Assembly: GCA_964615375.1 (NCBI GenBank)
Contig: CAZTOW010000002.1
Location: forward strand, 186,001-250,000
From: CAZKWG01 sp964615375
Lineage (GTDB): Bacteria; Myxococcota_A; UBA796; CAZKWG01
Direction of reading: 5' to 3'
Length of the DNA stretch: 64,000 bases
The translations under genes were made by a program, and so were the position numbers. Each line of letters begins with the position of its first letter. The first letter of the stretch is position 1. The notes below the pieces were generated by a model. That model was not told the origin of the DNA. It saw nothing but the letters and a program-made list of their open reading frames with translations, and did not search any database. Below, in pieces: positions 44,832 to 53,700 of this stretch.

Positions 44832-46868
44832 ATGGCATATCGACTCTGGCCCGCCCAGCTGACCGCGTCCGCGGTCATCGGCACGCTCGCCTGGAACGCG
44901 CGCCTCCCCGTGCACGATGAGGAGGAGCTCTCGGCCCTGGCCCAGCGCTTCACCTTCGCGCGCGTCGCGCTCCCCGACACGGGCGCCCCGCGCGACATCG
45001 AGGTCCACCCGACCAACCCCTCGGTCACCCACATCGCGAAGTGGCTCTCGTCCATCGGCACCGCCATCTCGCTCGGCGACATCGACGAAGACGGCGTCTC
45101 CAACGATCTCTGCTTCGTGGAGCCCCGCTCGGGTGAGGTGGTGGTCGCCCCCGCGCCCGACACCCCCGCTTCGGACGGCGGCGCCCGCTTCGAGACCTTC
45201 GCCCTCCAGACCTCGCCCGCCTGGGACCGGCACGCGATGGTCGCCACCGGGTGCAAGATCGGGGACTTCAACGAGGACGGGCTCGCCGACCTGATGGTCC
45301 ACTTCGTCGGTCGGACGCCGCTGCTCTTCCTCCGCAAGGCCCCGGAGGCCCCGCCGGCCGCGCCCCCGGTCGATCCGGCCGCGACGGCGGAGGCGACGCA
45401 GGTGGTCACGCCGCCCGCGGAGCCCGCCCTCGCCGCCCCGACCCTCGCCGCCCCGACCCTCGCCGCCTACGCGGTCGTGCCGCTCCTGGCGGAGGAGCAG
45501 CGCTGGTGGACCTCCACCGTGCTGCAGGTGGACATCGACGTCGACGGCCACCTCGATCTGGTGGTCGGGAACTACTTCCCCGACGGGCAGGAGATCTTCG
45601 GGGAGGGGGCCCGCGGCCCCGTCAACATGCACGACTCCTTCTCCTTCGCGCGCAACGGCGGGACCAACCGCGTGCTGCTGTGGAAGGGTGGGACGAGCGG
45701 CGCCTCGCCCACGGCCACCTACGAGGAGATCCCCAACCCCTTCCCCGGGGACGACGCCACCGCCTGGACCCTGGCGCTGGGCGCCGCGGACCTGGACCAC
45801 GACGGGCGCTCCGAGCTCTACGTGGCCAACGACTTCGGCCCGGACTGCCTCTACGCCAACCGCTCCACGCCCGGAGACGTGAAGCTCGTCCGCCTCTTCG
45901 GCCGCACGGGCTTCACCATCCCCGCCTCGCTCGTGCTGGGCAAGGACTCCTTCAAGGGCATGGGCGTGGACTTCGGCGACGTCAACGGCGACGGGGCCTT
46001 CGACCTCTTCGTCAGCAACATCACGACCCACGGCGGCCTGGAGGAGAGCCACTTCCTCTACCTGAGCGACGGGGAGACCTCGGTGATGGACGAGGGCGTC
46101 GCGCCCTACGCCGACGCGGGCGAGCGCATGGGCGTGTCCCGCTCCTCCTGGGCCTGGGACACCCGCATGGTGGACTTCGACAACGACGGGACCCTGGAGC
46201 TCATGCAGGCCACGGGCTTCCTCAAGGGCGACATCAACTGGTGGGCGGATCTGGCCGAGCTGGCCAACGCCCACGACGCGATGATCTCGGATCCCGGAAA
46301 CTGGCCGAATTTCCCGGCGAACATCGACATCTCCGGGCACGACCCCGAGCCCTTCTACGTGCTCGGCGCCGAGGGCACCTACGTGGACATCTCGTCCAAG
46401 GTGGGCTTCGACAACAGCTACAACTCCCGCGGGCTGGCCGTCGCCGACATCGATCGCGACGGGGACCTGGACCTGACCCTGGCCAACCAGTGGGAGGACT
46501 CCTGGCTCTTCCGCAACGACCAGAAGGGCGCGGGGCGCGCGCTGGGGCTGCACCTGCAGCTCTCGCCGGGGGCGAAGACGACCACCGTGGTGGACGGGAC
46601 CGCCACGGCGAGGGAGAGCTGGCCCGCGGTCGGCGCCTTCGCCAGGGTCACGGCCCCCGACGGCCGGACCTGGATCCGCCAGGTCGATGGCGGCAACGGA
46701 CACTCCGGCGCGAACGCCGCCGAGCTCCACTTCGGGCTGGGCGAGCTCCCGGCCGACGCCCCGCTGGCGGTCCACCTGAGCTGGCGTGATCGCGCCGGCA
46801 AGCTCCAGGAGACCGATCTCACCCTCACCCCCGGGTGGCACACCGTCACCCTGGCCACCGACCTCTGA
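44832..46868 (+). CDS. unbV: Enediyne cassette protein UnbV (FG-GAP/VCBS repeat, ASPIC/UnbV end)
   Basis: A 678-residue protein with several FG-GAP/VCBS calcium-type repeats (DIDEDGVSNDLCFV, DFNEDGLADLMV, DIDVDGHLDLVVGNYF, DLDHDGRSELYVANDFG, DVNGDGAFDLFVSN, DIDRDGDLDLTLANQW). The segments LGKDSFKGMGVDFGD, GGLEESHFLYLS, RSSWAWDTRMVDFDNDG and MQATGFLKGD are those I associate with UnbV of enediyne clusters rather than general CRTAC1 proteins. A Pro/Ala-rich insert near residues 175-215 includes three 15-bp tandem repeats (45426-45470). A weak N-terminal hydrophobic segment may be an export signal. UnbV is conserved in enediyne warhead cassettes but its reaction is unknown. unbU follows after 13 bp. 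Confidence 0.85.
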   Translation: MAYRLWPAQLTASAVIGTLAWNARLPVHDEEELSALAQRFTFARVALPDTGAPRDIEVHPTNPSVTHIAKWLSSIGTAISLGDIDEDGVSNDLCFVEPRSGEVVVAPAPDTPASDGGARFETFALQTSPAWDRHAMVATGCKIGDFNEDGLADLMVHFVGRTPLLFLRKAPEAPPAAPPVDPAATAEATQVVTPPAEPALAAPTLAAPTLAAYAVVPLLAEEQRWWTSTVLQVDIDVDGHLDLVVGNYFPDGQEIFGEGARGPVNMHDSFSFARNGGTNRVLLWKGGTSGASPTATYEEIPNPFPGDDATAWTLALGAADLDHDGRSELYVANDFGPDCLYANRSTPGDVKLVRLFGRTGFTIPASLVLGKDSFKGMGVDFGDVNGDGAFDLFVSNITTHGGLEESHFLYLSDGETSVMDEGVAPYADAGERMGVSRSSWAWDTRMVDFDNDGTLELMQATGFLKGDINWWADLAELANAHDAMISDPGNWPNFPANIDISGHDPEPFYVLGAEGTYVDISSKVGFDNSYNSRGLAVADIDRDGDLDLTLANQWEDSWLFRNDQKGAGRALGLHLQLSPGAKTTTVVDGTATARESWPAVGAFARVTAPDGRTWIRQVDGGNGHSGANAAELHFGLGELPADAPLAVHLSWRDRAGKLQETDLTLTPGWHTVTLATDL

Positions 46869-46881
46869 GGCGAGCAAACCC

Positions 46882-47787
46882 ATGTCCAAACCTCGCGATC
46901 CGCGCACCGGCAACCGCACCGCCGCCGCGCTGGCCACGCTGCTGACCGTCCTCGGGCACGCCGTCCTCGGCTTCGAGCAGGCCATCATCCACGTCTTCGT
47001 CGCCCTCGGCACGGGCTACCTCTGCGCCTGGCTCTTCGAGACGGTGGACGCCCGGGCCAACAGCCGTCCCGCCGGCTACGAGGGCGGCGGCTGGAAGAAG
47101 TTCGTCGACTACTTCGTGTCCGTCCACATGACGTCGATCACGACCTCCTTCCTCATCTACACGAACGTGCGCCTGTGGGTGCTGGCCTTCGCCGTCGCGC
47201 TGGCGGTGGGCTCCAAGTACCTCTTCCGCGTCAAGCGGCCCGACGGGCGCTACATCCACTTCTTCAACCCGTCGAACTTCGGGATCGCCGTCACCCTCTT
47301 CCTCTTCCCCTGGGTGTCGATCATCCCCTACGCCTTCCTGTCGCGCACGGCGGGCTGGCAGGACTTCATCGCCCCCGTCCTGATCATGGCCCTGGGCACG
47401 CGGCTGAACCTGTTCTTCACGAAGCGGATCCCGCTCATCCTCTCCTGGTGGGCCGGCTTCATCCTGCAGGCGGCCATCCGCGACCAGTTCTTCGGCACAC
47501 CCTTCGCCGCGGGCCTGGTGCCGATGACGGGCGTGGCCTTCATCCTGTTCTCCTTCTACATGATCACTGATCCGATGACCTCGCCCAGCTCGCTGCGCGG
47601 ACAGATCATCTTCGGGCTGTCGATGGCCTTCGCCTACTCGGTGCTGATGGTGGAGCACGTCATCTTCACCCTGTTCTACGCGGTCTTCTTCGTCACCGGA
47701 GGCCGCGGGATCGTGATGTGGGTGGAGTCGCTGCTCGCCGCCCGCCGCGCGGCCAACGCCCCCAGCCTGGCGGTTGGAGGCGCCTGA
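46882..47787 (+). CDS. unbU: Enediyne cassette membrane protein UnbU (RnfD/NqrB-like)
   Basis: A 301-residue integral membrane protein with about eight hydrophobic helices. KRPDGRYIHFFNPSNFGIAVTLF and the C-terminal SFYMITDPMTSPSS recall RnfD/NqrB, including the DPxT-S segment that in those proteins lies near the covalent flavin site, and are characteristic of UnbU in enediyne clusters. Its role is unknown; membrane electron transfer is a reasonable guess from the RnfD likeness. The stop overlaps the PKS start by 1 bp (TGATG), and the PKS ribosome site GGAGG lies inside its last codons. Confidence 0.85.
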   Translation: MSKPRDPRTGNRTAAALATLLTVLGHAVLGFEQAIIHVFVALGTGYLCAWLFETVDARANSRPAGYEGGGWKKFVDYFVSVHMTSITTSFLIYTNVRLWVLAFAVALAVGSKYLFRVKRPDGRYIHFFNPSNFGIAVTLFLFPWVSIIPYAFLSRTAGWQDFIAPVLIMALGTRLNLFFTKRIPLILSWWAGFILQAAIRDQFFGTPFAAGLVPMTGVAFILFSFYMITDPMTSPSSLRGQIIFGLSMAFAYSVLMVEHVIFTLFYAVFFVTGGRGIVMWVESLLAARRAANAPSLAVGGA

Positions 47788-50700
47788 TGTCTGGTCCGCG
47801 CGCGCCCGGTCGGATCGCCGTCGTCGGCCTCGCCTGCTGGTACCCCGGCGCCCGGGACCCCCGGGAGCTCTGGGAGAACGTGCTGGCGAAGCGGCAGGAA
47901 TTCCGCCTCTTCCTGGAAGAGCGGATGCCCGCGGCCGACTACCACGACGCTGACCCGGACGCGCCGGACCGGACCTACGGGACGCGCGGGGCCTTCATCG
48001 ACGGCTTCCGCTTCGACGCCGGGAGCTGGCGGGTGCCCCAGAGCACCTTCCGCTCCACCGACATCTCCCACTGGCTCGCGCTGGAGGTCGCCGGACGGGC
48101 ACTTCACGACGCGGGCTACCCGAAGGGCGAGGGCCTCACCCGGGACCGGGCGGGGGTCGTGGTCGGCAACAGCCTGACCGGGGAGCAGACCCGGGCCAAC
48201 GGGCTGCGCCTGCGCTGGCCCTTCGTCCGCCGCGTGGTCGAGCGCGAGGCGCGCCGTCACCTGCCGCCCGAGCGGGCCTTGGAGCTGGTCGAGGCCGTGG
48301 GCGAGCGCTACCGGGAGCACTTCCCGGCGACCAACGAGGACACGCTGGCCGGGGCGCTCTCCAACACCATCGCCGGGCGCATCTGCGGGCACTTCGACCT
48401 GGGCGGCGGTGGCTACGTGGTGGACGGGGCCTGCGCCTCCAGCCTGCTGGCCGTGTGCACCGCCGCCTCCGCGCTGGAGGAGGGGCGCGTCGACGTCTGC
48501 GTCGCGGGCGGCGTGGACATCTCCATGGACCCCTTCGAGCTGGTGGGCTTCGCCAAGGCGCGGGCGCTCTCCCCCAACGAGATGCGCGTCTACGACCGAC
48601 GCGGGAACGGCTTCATCCCCGGCGAGGGCTGCGGCTTCGTCGTGCTGGAGCGCCTCGAGGACGCCCGCGCCCGCGGGGCCCGGGTCTACGCCGTGCTGGA
48701 GGGCTGGGGGGTGTCCTCCGACGGGCGGAACGCGATCACCGCCCCCAAGGTCGCCGGCCAGGCCCGCGCCATCCGCGCCGCCTGGTCGCGCGCCGGGCAG
48801 CCGGACTTCGTCGAGGGCCACGGGACCGGGACCGCGCTGGGCGACAAGGTCGAGCTGAGCGCCATCGCCGAGGTCGCCGGGGAGGCCAGCCGCGCCGTGG
48901 GCGTCACCTCGCTGAAGTCCATCCTGGGTCACACCAAGGCGGCGGCGGGCGTGGGCGCCTTCCTCAAGGCGGTCGTCGCCGTGAACCGCCGCGTGCTGCC
49001 GCCCACCACCGGCTGCGCCGAGCCCAACCCCGTCTTCGACGAGGCGGCGGGGGCCCTCTACCCGATGCGCCGGGGCGAGCTGCGCGACCCGGGCAGCGTG
49101 CTGCGGGCCGGGGCCTCGGCCATGGGCTTCGGCGGCATCAACACCCACGTCGTGGTGCGCTCGGCCGACGCCCCCGATCCCAGCCTCGCCCCAGCCATCC
49201 CCGAGGGCGCGCTGATCGCCTCCGGGCAGGAGACCGAGCTCTTCGTCTTCGGCGCCGCCAGCCTGGACGCCCTGCGCGGCCAGCTCCGGGCCCTCCGCCC
49301 CGTGGCCGCGCGGATCTCCCGCGGTGAGCTGGTGGATCTCTCGGCGGACCTGCTCACCCGCCTGCCCCCGAGCCCGCGGGTGCGCGCCGCCATCCTGGCT
49401 GGCTCGCCCGCCGAGCTGGTGGCGCGCATCGACCGGCTCCTGACCTTGGAGCGGGCCGACGGGCCGGAGCTCTGGCTGGACCGGCCGCTGGGCGCGCCGC
49501 GGATCGGCTTCCTCTGCCCCGGCCAGGGCTCGCAGGAGCTGGACAGCGGGCGCACGCTGCTGGCCCGCGATCCGGAGCTGGCGGCCGAGGCGCGCCGGCT
49601 CGCCGAGGTGGCCGCGGCCGAGGGTGGGCCGGACCTGCTCGGGGCGCTCTACCCGGACCTGGATCGCGCGGTCACGGCCGCCGAGCTGGCCCCCCTGCGC
49701 CACCGCCTCTCGGCCACCGAGCTGGCCCAGCCCGCGCTCTGCCTGGTCACCCTGCTCTGGGCGCGCCGGCTGGCGCAGCTGGGGATCGAGCCCCAGGTGG
49801 TCGCCGGTCACAGCCTGGGGGAGCTCAGCGCATTCGCCCTCGCCGGGGCCATCGACGCCGACACGCTGATGCGGCTGGCGGTCCACCGCGGCCGGGCCAT
49901 GGCCGCCGAGGCCGGACGGCCGGGAGCCATGGTCAGCCTGGGCGGGGACCTGGAGGCGGCCGAGGCCCTGTGCGCGGCGGTCCCCGGCTATGTGGCGGTG
50001 GCGAACGTCAACGGGCCCCGTCAGGTGGTCCTGGCGCTGGAGCAGGAGGCCCTGGAGCCGCTCATGGCCGAGGCCGCCCGGCGGGGCCTCTCCGCCCGGC
50101 GCCTGCCGGTGAGCAACGGCTTCCACTCGGCGCTCGTGGCCGACGCCGCCGCGCGCCTGGAGGCGCACGCTCCCCTCCCCGCCCGCCCCGCGCCGCCCCG
50201 CGCCGCCCTCCTGTCCACGCTCACGCCGGAGCCGGTCAGCGCGGATCTGGACCTCCGCGCGCACGTCGGGGCCCACGTCCGCGAGCGTGTGGACTTCGTG
50301 CGCCTGGTCCACCGCGTCACCGCTCAGGCCGATCTGCTGGTCGAGGTCGGCAGCGGTCGGGTGCTGAGCGGGCTGGTGGACGCCATCCAGGAGGCCCGCG
50401 GGGCCGCCGGGCCGCGCTGCCTGCCCGTCGAGGGCAGCCCGGGACGCGCCGCGGATCTGCAGACGGTCCTCGCCGCGGCCTGGATCCGCGGGGCGGATCC
50501 ACGCTGGTCGGCGCTCTGCGAGGGGCGCCTCGTCCGACCCTTCGTCGCGCCAGCCGAGCGGATATTCATCGCGAACCCCTGCGAGTTGGGGCGTGAGGCC
50601 GCCGAGGAGCTCGTGGAGCCCGCGGCGCTCCCCTCCTCTGCCCCTGCCCCCACCCCCACCCCCACCCCCACCCCCGCCCCCGCCCCCGCGCCTGCCCGCC

Positions 50701-53700
50701 CGCCCGAGCCTCCGCTTGCGGCGGCCCCCGCCCTGGGCTCGGACGCGATCCTCCAGTGGCTCTTCGCGCGCGTGGCGGAGCGCACCGGCTTCGATCCGGC
50801 CACCCTCTCGCCCGATCAGCGGCTCCAGGACGACCTGAACCTGGACTCGATCAAGGCGGGAGAGCTGGTGGCGGCGGCGGCGCGTCACGTCGGCGTGGCC
50901 AGCCGCGTGGACCCGGCCCAGTACCTGCGCCAGCCGCTGAGCGCCATCGCCCGCGCCCTGGGCGAGATCCGCCAGGTCTCGGGCCCGGCGGAGCCTCCAG
51001 CCCCCCGCGCGGCCCAAGCCCCGGTCACCCCCGCGCCCGCCCAGGCCCCGACGGAGGCCCAGCCCCTCGCCCGCTGGGTCCGCGCCTTCGGGCTGTCCGC
51101 CCTGCCCTCCCCAGCCCCGACCAGCTCCGACTGGCGCGGCGCGCGCCTCCGCCTCCTGGCCTCCGCCGCCCTGCGCCCTCGACTGGAGCGGGCCCTGGTC
51201 GGGTCGGGAGCCACCCTCGACGCGCACGGAGAGGACCTGATCGCCGTGCTGGAGGGCGCCGACACCCGCGCCCAGGTCCACGAGCTCCGGGCCCTGGTCA
51301 GCGCCCTGGGCGCGCGCTCGCTGTTGCTGGTGACCCGCCTGGACGGGCGCTTCGGCCTGGAGGATCCGGGATCGGGACCCGCGGGCGCGGCCTTCGCGCG
51401 GGCGATCTCGCTGGAGCGCCCCTCGCTGGCCGTCCGCGCGCTGGACGCGGCCTCCACCCTGGACGAGGAGGCGCTGATCGCAGCGATCCTGGCCTCCCGC
51501 CCCTCCGAGCCCGGCCTGGTCAACACCAGCCACGACGGGAGCGGCTGGTGGACGCTCGGCGTCTCTCCGCTGATCCCCAGCCGCGCGCGCCCCCGCCCCG
51601 AGGCCCCCCGCCGCGGTGAGCTGGTCCTGGTGACCGGCGGCGCCCGCGGGATCACCGCCGAGTGCGCCGAGGCCCTGGCTCGCGACCGCGGGGTGCGGCT
51701 CGCCCTGCTGGGCAGCACGCCCCGGGACCGCGTGGACGACGAGATCCTCCGCCGGCTCGGGCGCCTGGCGCTGGACGGCATCGAGGCGCGATACTGGGCC
51801 TGCGACCTGGCGGACCCGGAGGCGGTGGCCCGCACCGTGGCTGAGATCCGCATGAGCCAGGGCCCCATCGCCGCCCTGGTCCACGGCGCCGGCCGCAACA
51901 CCCCTCGCCGCGTGGAGGCGGTCTCGGAGGAGGAGGCGCTCCACGAGATCGCGCCCAAGCTCCTGGGGGCCGAGGCCCTGCTGGCCGCGCTCGAGGACGC
52001 TCCCCCCCGCCTGGTGGTCGCGCTCACCTCGATCATCGGCGTCACCGGCATGCACGGCAACGCCTGGTACGCCTACGCCAACGAGGCGCTGGATCTGGCC
52101 ATCGCGCGCTTCGCCCGCCGACACCCGGGGACCGCTGCGCTCTCCCTGGCCTACGGGGTCTGGAGCGAGGTCGGGATGGGCGCGCGCATGGGCAGCGTCC
52201 ACGGCCTGGCCCGCATGGGCATCGGCGCGCTGGAGCCCGCCGAGGGCGTCCGCCGCTTCCTGGCGATGATCGCCCAGGACCCCGGGGTGCGCCAGCCCAT
52301 CGTCTCCGCGCACGTCGACGGCCTCCCCACCTGGCCCGCGCGCCTGCCCGAGGACCCGAGCCTGCGCTTCCTGGACGGCGCCCGCGCGGGGGTGCCGGGG
52401 GTGGAGGCCCGGATCCGGCTGGAGCTGCGCCCGGATCGGGACACCTGGCTGCGCGATCACGACTTCAAGGGCTCGCTGCTCCTGCCCACGGTCTTCGGGC
52501 TGGAGGCGATGGCCCAGGCGGCCTGGCTCGCCCGCGGCGGCGCGCCTGGGGAGGTGGTCGCCTTCGAGCAGGTGGAGCTCCCCGCCCCCGTCGTCGTGCC
52601 CGAGGAGGGCGCCCGCGTCGAGCTCCTCGCGCGGGTCCACGAGGAGGACCCGGACGCCGTGGCCTGCGAGGTGCGGGTCGAGCAGACCGGCTTCGCCCGC
52701 GCCCACTTCGCCGCAACTGTGCGATTTGGCACACCCCTGGCCGGAGAGCCGGCCACGCTCCCCAACCTGCCCGCGCCCGAGCCGCCCCTGCTCCCCGCCC
52801 GCGATCTCTACGGCGGGCTGCTCTTCCAGGGGCGCGCCTTCCACCGCATGGGCCCGGTACGCGGGGGCCGGGGCCGGGAGATCGTTTTCGACGGCGAGAT
52901 CCGCCGACCCGAGGAGGGCCGCTGGCTCGCGGGGGACCCCTTCTTCCGGGACGCCCTTCTGCAGGCCGGCCAGGTGCTGGTGGCGCAGGACGACGCCCTG
53001 CCCGTGCGTATCCGGCGGATCACCCTGAGCCTCGGCCACGCCGATCCGGGCGCGCGCGCCGTCCACGCCAGCATCCTCTCCTCCCAGGCCAGCAGCCACA
53101 CGGGCGCGGTGGAGGTCCTGGACGCCGAGGGTCGCCGCTCGCAGCGGCTGGAGGGTTACGAGGTCCACGTCCTCGCCCACCACCCCGATCGCCCGGAGAC
53201 CGAGGCCATCCTCCGCCCTCGCGGGGAGGCCGGGGCGCGGCTGGTGGAGCGCCTGCTGGCCGAGCTGGAGGCGCGCGGGCTGCCGCGGCCGCTGCTCGGG
53301 CTCTTCCCCGTGGAGATGCACGGGCTCCCGGTGGAGCGCCGCCGCGCCCTCGCCCGCGAGCTCCTGGCCACGCTGGACACCCAGGCACGGCCGCGCTGGT
53401 CGGAGGAGGGGCGCCCCTCGCTGGAGGACGGGCGGGGGCTCTCCATCGCCCACGACGCCGGAGCCTGCCTGCTGCTGGTGGCCCCGGGCGCGGTGGGCTG
53501 CGACGTGGAGCCGGTGGCGCCGCGCGAGGACTGGCCCGGGCTCCTGGGCGCCGCCCGCGCCCGGCTCCTGCCCGCGCTGCGGCACCACGAGGATCTGCAC
53601 AGCGCCGGGACCCGCATCTGGGTCGCCGGAGAGGCCCTGCACAAGGCCGGCGCGGGGGACGCGGCGCCGGAGATCGTGGCGCGGGCTGGAGATCTGGTGG

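Noticed and set aside
44600..44832. A small gene or tRNA between the FAD enzyme and unbV
   Set aside because: No frame with a ribosome site and no cloverleaf could be seen; only promoter-like TTGACG and TTGACC.
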